Made by a program: the position numbers and the translations under genes. The notes under the pieces are model-generated. The model was not told where the DNA came from, ran no database searches, and was given only the letters and a program-made list of their open reading frames with translations. Of a stretch of 64,000 bases of DNA, positions 8,228-16,924 are shown one piece after another. Source of the DNA: an uncultured delta proteobacterium (GTDB lineage Bacteria; Desulfobacterota; Desulfovibrionia; Desulfovibrionales; Desulfovibrionaceae); contig LT599018.1 in assembly GCA_900079685.1 (NCBI GenBank), positions 2,017,528 to 2,081,527 of the forward strand. The letters are read 5' to 3'. Each line of letters opens with the position of its first letter. The first letter of the stretch is position 1.

Positions 8228-8256
8228 TTGACGGGCCGGATGGCGCACTCTACATA
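8228..8256 (+). promoter_or_regulatory. Candidate sigma-70 promoter of the phosphodiesterase gene
   Basis: TTGACG (8228-8233) and TACATA (8251-8256) are separated by exactly 17 bases, about 35 bases before the start codon. A ribosome site GAGGAGAACGC follows just before ATG 8291. Confidence 0.6.
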
Positions 8257-8290
8257 GGTGTGACCGGTATCCCGCCGAAGAGGAGAACGC

Positions 8291-9109
8291 ATGCTTGTCA
8301 TCCAGATTTCCGACCTGCACGTCGCCGCGAACAGGGGCCTGGCCTTCAACGTGGCTGACGGCGCCGCCCTGCTGGAAAAAACCGTGGACCACCTTACAGC
8401 CCTGCCGCAAAAACCGGACTGCGTCGTGGTTTCCGGCGATATCGCCGTGAACGGCACGCCCGGAGGGTACGCGATCGTGGCGGAACAGTTCGCGCGGTTC
8501 GACGTGCCGGTGTTCGTGCTGCCCGGCAACCACGACAACCGGGAAAACCTGCTCGCCGCGCTCGGGCGCTATTGCCCCGCGGACCCCAAGATGGCCCCGT
8601 ACCTCTGTTACACGCGGGAGGAATTTCCGGTGCGCCTGGTGTTCGCGGACGGCACCCGGCCCGGCTCGCATTCCGGGCACCTGGACGAACAGGTCGCGGA
8701 ATGGCTGCAAACCGTCTTCTGCGAGAAGACCGATACCCCGACGCTGCTCTTCACCCACCACCCGCCGTTTCTCTCCGCGCTCGGCGTAATGGACGAGCCG
8801 TATGAAAACGCGGGCGCATTCGGGGCGATCCTGGACGAGAACCCCCAGGTCCGGCTGTGCTGCGGCCACCTGCACCGGTCCATGGCCACCCTGTGGCACG
8901 GGGTCATGGCCATGACCGCGCCGCCGCTCGCCCTGCATATCGTGGCGGATTTCTCCCCGCAGGGCGGGGACGCCTTTACGGACGGCACCCCGGCCTACCT
9001 CGCGCACCATCTGTATGAAGGCCGGGTGAACACCCACGTTTGCCAGGTTCCGGGAACATTCGCCTACAAAGGCCCCTACTCGTTTGCCAAGCCGCCAAAA
9101 CTCTCCTGA
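8291..9109 (+). CDS. GpdQ-like metallophosphodiesterase
   Basis: This 272-residue cytoplasmic calcineurin-like phosphoesterase carries all metal ligands: D8 and H10 (ISDLH), D50 (VVSGD), N80-H81 (LPGNHDN), a His in LLFTHHPPF and two in CGHLHRS. The overall order (SGDIAVNGTPGGYAIVAEQF, FVLPGNHDN, TLLFTHHPPFLSA) resembles GpdQ of Enterobacter, a glycerophosphodiester phosphodiesterase, as well as CpdA (cAMP). Its position, divergent from a Ugp-type importer, favours glycerophosphodiester or related organophosphate hydrolysis after uptake; this is inference from context. It has no signal peptide. The start is supported by GAGGAG. Confidence 0.85.
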   Translation: MLVIQISDLHVAANRGLAFNVADGAALLEKTVDHLTALPQKPDCVVVSGDIAVNGTPGGYAIVAEQFARFDVPVFVLPGNHDNRENLLAALGRYCPADPKMAPYLCYTREEFPVRLVFADGTRPGSHSGHLDEQVAEWLQTVFCEKTDTPTLLFTHHPPFLSALGVMDEPYENAGAFGAILDENPQVRLCCGHLHRSMATLWHGVMAMTAPPLALHIVADFSPQGGDAFTDGTPAYLAHHLYEGRVNTHVCQVPGTFAYKGPYSFAKPPKLS

Positions 9110-9119
9110 CGGCGGCCGC

Positions 9120-9385
9120 GCATACAGGAAAAATAAAAAAATCACACTCATGTGCTGCGAGCCTCAGATTGATGACAAACCCCGTAGCATAAAGACATCT
9201 GGATTCCCGCCTTCGCGGGAATGACGGGTGCTTGCGCTTTCGCGGAAATGACGGATTGACTTACGTGACTTGTGGCACAAGCATTTTTTTACCCGAGCGT
9301 CATCCCCGCGCAGGCGGGGATCCAGTGCTTTTGGACTCTGTCAGCAGTCTGAGGCCCGCCGTGCGCGGGCCTGATTTTTTGCGGC
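9120..9385. repeat. Inverted-repeat element, copy 1 (with REP-like inserts)
   Basis: The left core CCTCAGATTGATGACAAA (9162-9179) is matched by an inverted right core CTGTCAGCAGTCTGAGG (9338-9354). Inside are two oppositely oriented copies of a widespread repeat, TGGATTCCCGCCTTCGCGGG (near 9201) and its complement-like CGTCATCCCCGCGCAGGCGG (near 9298). The right end carries a terminator. The same core recurs at 25589-25726, so this is a dispersed family. No gene lies in the ~370-base gap 9110-9478 apart from this element and the promoter behind it. Confidence 0.65.
9352..9381 (+). terminator. Terminator-like hairpin at the right end of repeat copy 1
   Basis: AGGCCCGC and GCGGGCCT are inverted and followed by GATTTTTTGC. 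It probably ends transcription coming from the phosphodiesterase gene. Confidence 0.7.
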
Positions 9386-9405
9386 AACGCCCGGCCAAAA
9401 AATAC

Positions 9406-9434
9406 TTGACATAATAAAACTAAAAAAATAGTTA
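9406..9434 (+). promoter_or_regulatory. Promoter and likely autoregulatory operator of the ArsR gene
   Basis: TTGACA (9406-9411) is followed after 17 bases by TAGTTA (9429-9434). The spacer and -10 box carry an exact inverted repeat, AACTA-N6-TAGTT (9418-9433), in an AT-rich stretch. ArsR-type repressors commonly bind such sites over their own promoters, so this is a good candidate for autoregulation. Confidence 0.55.
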
Positions 9435-9478
9435 TGTAGTCACGATAACGACGCCACTCCAACCCCTCGAGGTACCCG

Positions 9479-9811
9479 ATGAAGCGCGAATATATTGCCG
9501 AATTACCGGAAGGCATGCTCCCCACGGCAGCGATCTTTTCCGCGTTGGGCGATCCCGTCCGGCAGCGGATCCTGATGTTGTTCGAGCCGGGCGAAGCCCT
9601 TTCCATTAAAGATATCGCCGAGCTTTTCGCGCTGAGCCGCACGGCCGTCGTGCATCATCTGATCGTTCTGGAACGGGCGGGCATTCTCGCCCAGCGCCGC
9701 GCCGGCAAGGCGACCCTGTATTCCCTGCGGCCGGAGGTCGTGCTGGAAGCGGTCACCGCCGTGCGCGACTATATCCTTGAGGAATTTCCCGGAGCCGCCG
9801 GAGGCAAGTAA
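9479..9811 (+). CDS. ArsR-family HTH transcriptional regulator
   Basis: This 110-residue winged-helix protein begins its DNA-binding domain with FSALGDPVRQRILMLFEPGE and has the recognition helix in LSRTAVVHHLIVLERAGILAQRRAG followed by the wing LYSLRPE. The metal-binding CxC of ArsR/SmtB sensors is absent, so the signal is probably not a metal. The stop codon overlaps the start of the large lipid-related fusion gene by one base, so the two form an operon, and the regulator probably controls that gene. The ribosome site is GAGG in front of ATG 9479. Confidence 0.88.
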   Translation: MKREYIAELPEGMLPTAAIFSALGDPVRQRILMLFEPGEALSIKDIAELFALSRTAVVHHLIVLERAGILAQRRAGKATLYSLRPEVVLEAVTAVRDYILEEFPGAAGGK

Positions 9812-12800
9812 TGGCTGACACGACCACAACCCCCGCCGCCCCCGCCCCCGCCAACGGGCAGACCGGGACCATCATCGGCCTGGGCAGCTGCTACGCCCTG
9901 GGCACGTTCACGGACAATTTCTATAAGCAGGCCGCCATCCTCATGGCCGCCTCCGGGGCGGCGGCGGGTGCCGGAACGGCCGACATGCTGGGGTTTGCCG
10001 TTTCCATGAACAGCGTGCAGGGCATTGCGACCGTGCTGTTCTCTCTGCCGTTCATCCTGTTTTCCGCCTGGGGCGGCGCCGTGGCCGACAGGGTGGCCAA
10101 AAAGAACATCGCCGTTGCCGCCAAAAGCCTGGAATTTCTTGCGCTGTTCATGGGCGGCTACATGCTCATAACCCAGAACTGGGCGGGCATTTTAGCGGTC
10201 ATCTTCCTCATGGGCACGCAATCCACGTTTTTCAGCCCGGCCATTAACGGCTCCATCCCGGAAAACTTCACGCCGGAGCGGGTGCCCCGGGCCAACGCCC
10301 TTATCAAGCTGGCCTCCACCGCCGCCATTCTCGCCGGGTTCGCCATGGCCGGGTTTGTGCTGGATATCCCGGAAAACGCCTTCGGCGGCCTGTTCGGCCT
10401 TTCCGGCGAAGCGTACGGGCGGGGCGCGGCAGCGGTCTTTATCGTCGTTGTGGCCCTGCTAGGGCTCGTCACGGCGCTCACCTTACGGCGCAGGCCCCCC
10501 GCGGGCGGGGAAAATGTCCCGTTCCCCTGGGCCGGGCCGGTGCAGTCCATTGTGCATACGCGGGAATGCCGCAAGGACAAAGACCTGGTGCTCGCCCTGG
10601 TCGCGGACGCGTGGTTTTACGGCATCGCGGCCATCGCGGTCATCAGCATCGCCAATCTCGCGGCGGAGCTCGGCTACAGCAAGAGCGTGTCGGGCGTCAT
10701 GATGGCCCTGCTCATGATCGGCGTGGCGGCCGGGGCCGTTGCGGGCGGGCGCTTCAGCGTGGAAAGCTGGCGGCGGCTGGTGCTGCCCGTGGGCAGCGCC
10801 ATGGCGGCCTCCCTTTTTCTGGTCGCCGTAACGCCCCACATACCGGCATACCCTTCTCTGGATATGCCGCACGGCTCGCTGGACCCGCAATTTCTCTGGT
10901 TCGGCATAACGCTCTTCCTGAGCGGATTTTTCGGCGGCATGTACATTATCCCGCTGGAAAGCTTCATCCAGGTGCGCCCGGCGGCCCATGAAAAAGGCAA
11001 GGTCATCGCCGTTTCCAACTTCATGAGCTTCGTGGCCATGGCGATTTTCGGCCTCGCGTTCAGGGCCATCAGCCTGCTGCCCCCGGCCCTGACCTTCGCG
11101 GCGTACGGCATTGCCACCTTCCTCTTTCTCTGGCTCGGGGTCAAAACGCGGCTCGTCAACCTTCCCGGAATGAGCATGGCGGACGCGGCAACGAACCCGC
11201 TCGGCCTGCTCCTCCGCCTCGCTCTCTCCCTGCGCTACCGCGTCACGGCCACGGGGCTGGAAAGCATTGCTCCGCCCGTTCCCGTCAACAACGGCACCAG
11301 GACGCCGGGCATCCTGATCCTGCCCAACCACCCGGCCATGGTTGACCCGATCATCGTGTATTCCCGCCTGGCGGGCCTCGCGCCCCGGCCGCTCTCCGAC
11401 GAAGCGCAGATGCGGGGTTTCGTGCAGCGCATCGTGGCCCGCATCCTCCATGTGGTCACCATCCCGGATCTTGAAAAGAACGGGGGCCGGGGCGACGCGG
11501 CCTCCGCCCGGCAGAGCCTGGGCAATATCAGCCAGGCCCTGCGCCAGGGGGACAACGTACTGCTCTACCCTTCCGGACGCGTGTACCGTTCCGCGAGGGA
11601 AGTCCTCGGCAACAAGAGCGCGGTTTCCCGCCTGCTGGCGGAGGTGCCCGGCGCGCGCGTCCTGCTGGTCCGCACCACCGGCCTCTGGGGCAGCAGTTTC
11701 AGCTACGCTTCCGGCAAGACGCCGCAGATCATGCGCCAGCTCTTCCAGGGCGCCCTGACCCTGCTGGGCAACCTGCTCTTTTTCGCGCCGCGCCGCGCCG
11801 TGAGCGTGGAATTCGTGGAACCGGCGGACCTCCCGCGCGACGGCGACAAGCTCCGCCTCAACGCGTACCTTGAGAATTTTTATAACAAGGCGGAAACGCA
11901 GCCGATCTTAGTGCCGCGCTTTTTCTGGCAGCCGCGCGGCACAGCCAAACAAGCGGAACGGGGCAGCCAAAATGCCCGTAAGGCCGAAACGACGCGCCAC
12001 GGCGCGGTGCCAACGGACTCCGCCACAGTTTTCGCAACAGTTCCGGCCACCATTCCGGAAGACATCCGCGACGCGGTATACGCCGTGCTGCGCGACAAGG
12101 GGGGACTGGCGGAAGACCATCCTCTTGATCCCGATCAGAGCCTGACCGAGGACCTGCATTTTGACAGCCTTTCCCTGATGGAAGCGGCCCTTGAGCTGGA
12201 AGCGGCCTTCGGCCACCCCGTGGCCAGCCCGGAAGACATCACAACCGTGGGAGACTGCCTGCGGCTGGCCGCCGGGCTCCTCCAGGCGGAAGACGAGGTG
12301 CCGCCCGCCGACGTCCCGGCGGCCTGGCTCGCCCCGCTCGCGGACGGGGCCGCCCCCCGCCGCGTCGCGCCCGGCGCCCGGAACATGGTGGATACCTTCC
12401 TCGCGCTCGCCCGCGAAAATCCGGACGCGCCTCTGGCCGCCGAACGGTCCGGGATCCGCACCCGCAAGGCCCTGCTCACGGGCATGCTGGCCCTGTCCAA
12501 GCGGTTCGCCGCGTTGCCGGGCAAGCGGCTGGGCATCATGCTGCCCAGCGTGCCGGCGGCCCTGGCCATCTGGCTGGCGGCCATGCACGCGGGCAAAGAA
12601 CCCGTGTTCATCAACTGGACCGTGGGCCGCCGCAACCTTGAGCATTGCCTCGCCCTTGCCGGGGTCGGCTGTGTGGTCAGCGCCTCGGCCCTCATGGACC
12701 AGGTCAGCCGTACGGGAACGCCCCTGGAAGAGCTGCCCGTGACCTGGCTGGCGGCGGAAAAAATCGCGGCAAGCCTGTCCGTGCTTGAAAAACTGCGCGC

Positions 12801-13968
12801 GGCGCTCGGCGCGGCCCTGCACTGCTCCGCGCTGCCTTTTACGGTGCGCGGGACGCGCGTCCCTGAAATCGCGGCCGTGCTGTTCACCTCCGGCTCGGAA
12901 ACCCGGCCCAAGGGCGTGCCGCTTTCCCACACCAACATCATGTGCAACGCCGCCGACGTGCTGGCCGTTCTGCGCCTTACCAAAGACGACAAACTTCTGG
13001 CCATGCTGCCGCCGTTCCATTCTTTCGGCCTGCTGGTGGGGCTTGCCCTGCCCGCCGCCACCGGCATTCCCGCCGCATACCACCCCAACCCCACGGAAAG
13101 CGCGCACCTGAACGCCATGGTCAGGGATTTCAAGGCCACCGTGTTCGGCGCGACGCCGACCTTCCTGGACGGCATGCTGACGAAAGCCAAAGGCAAAAAC
13201 GATCTCGCCTCCCTCCGCTACGCCTTCGCCGGGGCGGAAAAATGCCCGGACCACGTGTACAAAAGCTTCGCCGCCGTGTGCCCGGCCGGAGCGTTATGCG
13301 AAGGGTACGGCATCACGGAATGCTCGCCGGTCGTGGCCGTGAACAGGCCGGAGGACCCGGTCGCCGGCAGCATCGGGCCGGTTCTGCCCTCGGTTCAGGC
13401 GGTCCTGGTGCGGGAAGACGACGACGCGGACGGCCATCCCGTCATTACCGGCCGCGCCGCGCCGGGAGAAACGGGCATGCTCCTGGTGCGCGGCCCGAGC
13501 GTCTTTTCCGGGTACCTCAGCCCGGAGAACGGGGCTCCCGTGCCCAGTCCCTTTGTCCGGTTTGACGACAAAGACTGGTACCGGACCGGGGATCTGGTCA
13601 TGATGGACGAAACCGGCAGGCTGTTCTTCAAGGGGCGGCGCAAGCGGTTCGTCAAACTCGGCGGCGAGATGGTTTCCCTCCCGCAGATGGAGGAGGTCCT
13701 GCAAGAGGCCTTTGCCGCGCTGGCCCAGGGGCTCGACGAAGGCAAGCCGTTCATCGCGGTGGCGGACAGCCGTACCGGCAAAGACACCGATCAGGCGGAA
13801 CTCGTTGCGTTCACCACGCTTGCGCTGAGCGTGCAGGAAATCAACCAGGCTCTGCGCCACGGCGGGCTGTCGCCCCTGCATGCCGTCCGCACGGTGACGC
13901 GGCTCGAGGCGATTCCACTGCTCGGCAGCGGAAAAACGGATTACCGCGCGTTGCAGGGGCAGGCGTAA
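9811..13968 (+). CDS. Four-domain fusion: MFS transporter, acyltransferase, acyl carrier domain, acyl-AMP ligase
   Basis: This 1385-residue inner-membrane protein has four parts. Residues ~20-455 form a multi-helix MFS domain like LplT, the lysophospholipid flippase (GTFTDNFYKQAA, FMGTQSTFFSPAINGSIPE-like loop). Residues ~480-690 are a PlsC-type acyltransferase with N506-H507-x4-D512 (NHPAMVD) and LLYPSGR. After a variable linker, residues ~750-825 look like an acyl carrier domain with LHFDSLSLMEAALELE, the attachment Ser being S786. Residues ~850-1385 are an adenylate-forming acyl ligase with TSGSETRPKG (1026-1035), GYGITECSPVV and WYRTGDLV. In E. coli, LplT and Aas do lysophospholipid uptake and reacylation; here both are fused and the carrier domain is extra. 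Reading: lipid salvage or remodelling. Confidence 0.9.
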   Translation: MADTTTTPAAPAPANGQTGTIIGLGSCYALGTFTDNFYKQAAILMAASGAAAGAGTADMLGFAVSMNSVQGIATVLFSLPFILFSAWGGAVADRVAKKNIAVAAKSLEFLALFMGGYMLITQNWAGILAVIFLMGTQSTFFSPAINGSIPENFTPERVPRANALIKLASTAAILAGFAMAGFVLDIPENAFGGLFGLSGEAYGRGAAAVFIVVVALLGLVTALTLRRRPPAGGENVPFPWAGPVQSIVHTRECRKDKDLVLALVADAWFYGIAAIAVISIANLAAELGYSKSVSGVMMALLMIGVAAGAVAGGRFSVESWRRLVLPVGSAMAASLFLVAVTPHIPAYPSLDMPHGSLDPQFLWFGITLFLSGFFGGMYIIPLESFIQVRPAAHEKGKVIAVSNFMSFVAMAIFGLAFRAISLLPPALTFAAYGIATFLFLWLGVKTRLVNLPGMSMADAATNPLGLLLRLALSLRYRVTATGLESIAPPVPVNNGTRTPGILILPNHPAMVDPIIVYSRLAGLAPRPLSDEAQMRGFVQRIVARILHVVTIPDLEKNGGRGDAASARQSLGNISQALRQGDNVLLYPSGRVYRSAREVLGNKSAVSRLLAEVPGARVLLVRTTGLWGSSFSYASGKTPQIMRQLFQGALTLLGNLLFFAPRRAVSVEFVEPADLPRDGDKLRLNAYLENFYNKAETQPILVPRFFWQPRGTAKQAERGSQNARKAETTRHGAVPTDSATVFATVPATIPEDIRDAVYAVLRDKGGLAEDHPLDPDQSLTEDLHFDSLSLMEAALELEAAFGHPVASPEDITTVGDCLRLAAGLLQAEDEVPPADVPAAWLAPLADGAAPRRVAPGARNMVDTFLALARENPDAPLAAERSGIRTRKALLTGMLALSKRFAALPGKRLGIMLPSVPAALAIWLAAMHAGKEPVFINWTVGRRNLEHCLALAGVGCVVSASALMDQVSRTGTPLEELPVTWLAAEKIAASLSVLEKLRAALGAALHCSALPFTVRGTRVPEIAAVLFTSGSETRPKGVPLSHTNIMCNAADVLAVLRLTKDDKLLAMLPPFHSFGLLVGLALPAATGIPAAYHPNPTESAHLNAMVRDFKATVFGATPTFLDGMLTKAKGKNDLASLRYAFAGAEKCPDHVYKSFAAVCPAGALCEGYGITECSPVVAVNRPEDPVAGSIGPVLPSVQAVLVREDDDADGHPVITGRAAPGETGMLLVRGPSVFSGYLSPENGAPVPSPFVRFDDKDWYRTGDLVMMDETGRLFFKGRRKRFVKLGGEMVSLPQMEEVLQEAFAALAQGLDEGKPFIAVADSRTGKDTDQAELVAFTTLALSVQEINQALRHGGLSPLHAVRTVTRLEAIPLLGSGKTDYRALQGQA

Positions 13969-14171
13969 CCGTGTGGCGGCTCATTTTGCGGGCCTGGCGC
14001 AGTATCACGCCCAAACTGAGCCCATACGCAAAACACGTTCCACTATACACCAGCCCGTATCTCGCATATGCTTGCATGATACGGAACAATAACGGCGCGG
14101 TGCCGGAAACCGCTTCACCCCCAGGAAGCCGCAACGGAAAGGCCTTGCCACAATAAACAAAGGGAGTTCCC

Positions 14172-14600
14172 ATGCCCGCAAAAAACGGCGATACGATTTT
14201 GGTTCATTATACCGGCACCCTTTCAGACGGCACCATGTTCGACTCTTCCCGTGACGGCGATCCGCTGGAATCCGTCCTCGGCCAGAACATGCTCATTCCG
14301 GGGTTTGAGAACGCCATCCTCGGCATGAAGGAAGGCGACACGAAAACCGTGACCATCCCGCCGGACCAGGCTTACGGCGACCGCGCGGAAGAGCTTATCC
14401 TCTCCCTGCCCGCATCCGAGGTGCCCGGCCACATGAAGCCCGAGGTGGGCATGCTGGTTCAGCTCGCCATGGACAACGGCGAGGAGTTTGAAGCCGTCAT
14501 CACGGAGATCGGCGAGGAAGAGATAACGCTCGACGCCAACCACCCCCTGGCCGGGGAGGCGCTGACCTTCGAACTGGAGCTGGTCGGCATCAAAAAATAA
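14172..14600 (+). CDS. FKBP-type peptidyl-prolyl isomerase, SlyD-like
   Basis: This 142-residue cytoplasmic prolyl isomerase and chaperone has the SlyD arrangement. An FKBP half (MPAKNGDTILVHYTGTLSDG, FDSSRDGDPLE, LIPGFENAILGMKEGDTKTV) is interrupted by an insert-in-flap domain (about residues 65-120, with ILSLPASEVPGHMKPEVGM and EVI-type strands) and closes with NHPLAGEALTFELELVGI, the hallmark NHPLAG motif. The metal-rich His/Cys tail of E. coli SlyD is missing. AAAGGGAGTTCCC precedes ATG 14172. It faces dnaK tail to tail, and the two share a hairpin. The 200 bases upstream of it hold nothing I can name. Confidence 0.92.
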   Translation: MPAKNGDTILVHYTGTLSDGTMFDSSRDGDPLESVLGQNMLIPGFENAILGMKEGDTKTVTIPPDQAYGDRAEELILSLPASEVPGHMKPEVGMLVQLAMDNGEEFEAVITEIGEEEITLDANHPLAGEALTFELELVGIKK

Positions 14601-14615
14601 TTTTGGAAGAAAGCC

Positions 14616-14658
14616 CCCAAAAAGCGAGCGCCCGCCGGGTTTCCCCGACGGGCGCTCA
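14616..14658 (-). terminator. Terminator of dnaK (shared hairpin with the SlyD-like gene)
   Basis: GAGCGCCCG and CGGGCGCTC (14626-14657) pair. On the minus strand the stem is followed by GCTTTTTGGGG. On the plus strand no T-run follows, so it works best for dnaK. Confidence 0.7.
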
Positions 14659-14679
14659 TTACAGAGGGAAAAACAACCC

Positions 14680-16584
14680 TTATTTCACTTCGGTGTAATC
14701 CGCGTCCACCACGTCGTCGTCGGACGACTTGGCGGAAGACGCGCCGCCGGTCCCGGCAGCGTCATCGCCGCCGCCCTGCTGCGCTTTCTGCGAGTAGAGC
14801 TGTTCCGCAAGCGCGTGCGACGCCTTGGAAAGCTCGTCCATGGCCTTCTTGATGGTGTCGATGTTATCCGACTCCATGGCCGTTTTCAGCGCGTTGCTCT
14901 TGGCTTCGATGTCGGACCTGAGGGACGGGTCAACCTTGTCGCCGAGGTCGGCCAGGGACTTCTGCGTGGAGTAGACCAGCGCGTCGGCATGGTTGCGCGT
15001 TTCGATCAGTTCCTGTTTCTTCTTGTCGTCCTCGGCGTGGGCTTCGGCGTCTTTCACCAGCCGCTGGATTTCGTCTTCGGAGAGGCCCGAGGACGCAGTG
15101 ATGCGGATGGTCTGTTCCTTGCCGGTGCCCAGGTCCTTGGCGGACACGTTCACAATGCCGTTGGCGTCGATATCGAAGGCCACCTCGATCTGCGGCACGC
15201 CGCGCGGCGCCGCCGGGATACCCGTGAGCTCGAACCGGCCCAGCGTCATGTTGTCGTTGGCCATGGGGCGTTCGCCCTGCAGCACGTGGATGGAGACGGA
15301 GGGCTGGTTGTCCGCCGCGGTGGAGAATACCTGGCTCTTGCGGGTCGGGATCGTGGTGTTGCGGTCGATGAGCTTGGTCATCACGCCGCCGAGGGTTTCA
15401 ATGCCCAGCGACAGCGGGGTCACGTCGAGGAGCAGCACGTCTTTCACGTCGCCGGCCAGGATGCCGCCCTGAATGGCCGCGCCCATGGCCACCACTTCGT
15501 CCGGGTTCACGCCGCGGTGCGGTTCCTTGCCGAAGAATTCCTGCACCTTTTTCAGGACCAGGGGCATGCGGGTCATGCCGCCGACCAGCACCACCTCGTC
15601 AATTTCGGAGGCTTTCATGCCCGCGTCCGCCAGGGCCTTTTTGCAAGGATCGATGGTGCGATCGACCAGATCCTGGACCAGGCTTTCCAGCTTGGCGCGG
15701 GTGAGTTTGAGCATCATGTGCTTGGGCCCGGACTGGTCGGCCGTGATAAAGGGCAAATTGACGTCCGCCTCCATGGAGGTGGACAGGTCCTTCTTGGCCT
15801 TTTCCGCGGCTTCTTTCAGGCGCTGCAGGGCCATGTTGTCTTTCGTCAGGTCAATGCCGTTTTCCTTGCGGAATTCGTCCACCAGCCAGTTGATGACGCG
15901 CTGGTCGAAATCTTCGCCGCCGAGGAAGGTATCGCCGTTGGTGGCGCGCACTTCAACCACGTTGTCGCCCACTTCGAGGACGGAAATATCGAAGGTGCCG
16001 CCGCCGAGGTCGAACACCGCGATCTTCTCGTTGGCTTTTCTGTCAAACCCGTAGGCAAGGGATGCCGCCGTGGGTTCGTTGATGATGCGTTTGACGTCAA
16101 GACCGGCGATGCGGCCCGCGTCCTTGGTGGCCTGGCGCTGCGAGTCGTTGAAGTAGGCCGGAACGGTGATGACCGCTTCGGTGACGGTTTCGCCGAGGTA
16201 GGCTTCCGCGTCGGCCTTCAGTTTGCCGAGAATCATGGCGGAAATTTCAGGCGCGGTGTAGGTCTGGCCTTCGATGGAGACGGCGGCCTCGCCGTTTTTG
16301 CCCGCGACTATCTTATAGGGGCTGTGTTCCATCCAGCGTTTCACTTCAGGCGCGTCGGCGCGGCGTCCCATCAACCGCTTGATGGCGAAAATCGTCCGCT
16401 CCGGATTGGTCACGGCCTGGCGTTTGGCGATATCGCCAACAAGGCGTTCCTTGCCCGTGAACGCGACGATGGACGGGGTGGTCCGTCCGCCTTCAGGGTT
16501 GGTGACGCACTTGGGTTCTTTGCCTTCCATGACGAAAACGCAGGAGTTTGTTGTCCCAAGGTCTATGCCGATAATCTTGCCCAT
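14680..16584 (-). CDS. dnaK: Chaperone DnaK (Hsp70)
   Basis: This 634-residue ATP-dependent chaperone is full length. The ATPase domain starts [16 protein letters not shown] and includes [33 protein letters not shown] and [11 protein letters not shown]. The substrate-binding domain follows [20 protein letters not shown], and the C-terminal lid ends in a Gly/Ala/Ser linker and acidic [13 protein letters not shown], the conserved tail. The ribosome site AGAGAGGGACACTC precedes ATG 16584. No grpE or dnaJ lies beside it here. Upstream I found neither a CIRCE element nor a convincing heat-shock promoter; GTCACC-N15-GGTGAC at 16654-16680 is the only inverted repeat. Confidence 0.97.
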   Translation of the reverse strand: MGKIIGIDLGTTNSCVFVMEGKEPKCVTNPEGGRTTPSIVAFTGKERLVGDIAKRQAVTNPERTIFAIKRLMGRRADAPEVKRWMEHSPYKIVAGKNGEAAVSIEGQTYTAPEISAMILGKLKADAEAYLGETVTEAVITVPAYFNDSQRQATKDAGRIAGLDVKRIINEPTAASLAYGFDRKANEKIAVFDLGGGTFDISVLEVGDNVVEVRATNGDTFLGGEDFDQRVINWLVDEFRKENGIDLTKDNMALQRLKEAAEKAKKDLSTSMEADVNLPFITADQSGPKHMMLKLTRAKLESLVQDLVDRTIDPCKKALADAGMKASEIDEVVLVGGMTRMPLVLKKVQEFFGKEPHRGVNPDEVVAMGAAIQGGILAGDVKDVLLLDVTPLSLGIETLGGVMTKLIDRNTTIPTRKSQVFSTAADNQPSVSIHVLQGERPMANDNMTLGRFELTGIPAAPRGVPQIEVAFDIDANGIVNVSAKDLGTGKEQTIRITASSGLSEDEIQRLVKDAEAHAEDDKKKQELIETRNHADALVYSTQKSLADLGDKVDPSLRSDIEAKSNALKTAMESDNIDTIKKAMDELSKASHALAEQLYSQKAQQGGGDDAAGTGGASSAKSSDDDVVDADYTEVK

Positions 16585-16924
16585 TGAGTGTCCCTCTCTT
16601 CATAAAAAATCGCCCGGCTTCCCCGCGTCAAGCCGATGCTGTACCGAATTGGAGTCACCAAAAATAGCGGAGCCGGTGACATATTGTTTTGATCGACTAC
16701 AAGATAATGCGGTTTTCGATACCGTCCAGAGGGGCGGCGCTATTTTTTTATGACTGATTTTCTCCAACCCGTGTTTTCGCAACTCGTATCCGGTAAATAA
16801 AAGTTTACTAATGGAACAGTTTTACATAGTACTTCTCTTGATGGTGGACACCCCATACCGGCCGGAAAAAACCGCTCCGCTCTCCGGCGGCGGGAACGGA
16901 CGGGATGGGACGAGGGAATTTTCC

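Noticed and set aside
9232-9414. 60-codon frame inside repeat copy 1
   Set aside because: It is made of repeat and terminator sequence and has no ribosome site.
13971-14156. 61-codon frame between the lipid fusion gene and the SlyD-like gene
   Set aside because: No ribosome site, no recognisable motif and biased composition; probably non-coding.
14815-16587. 590-codon open frame antisense to dnaK
   Set aside because: Long antisense frames over dnaK are a known effect of its codon use in GC-rich genomes; the sense strand has full DnaK homology and the antisense product is His/Gly/Arg-rich without any domain.
16585-16720. Heat-shock promoter or CIRCE element before dnaK
   Set aside because: CTTGAC occurs near 16630 but no CCCCAT-like -10 box at proper distance was convincing, and the CIRCE arms TTAGCACTC/GAGTGCTAA are absent.
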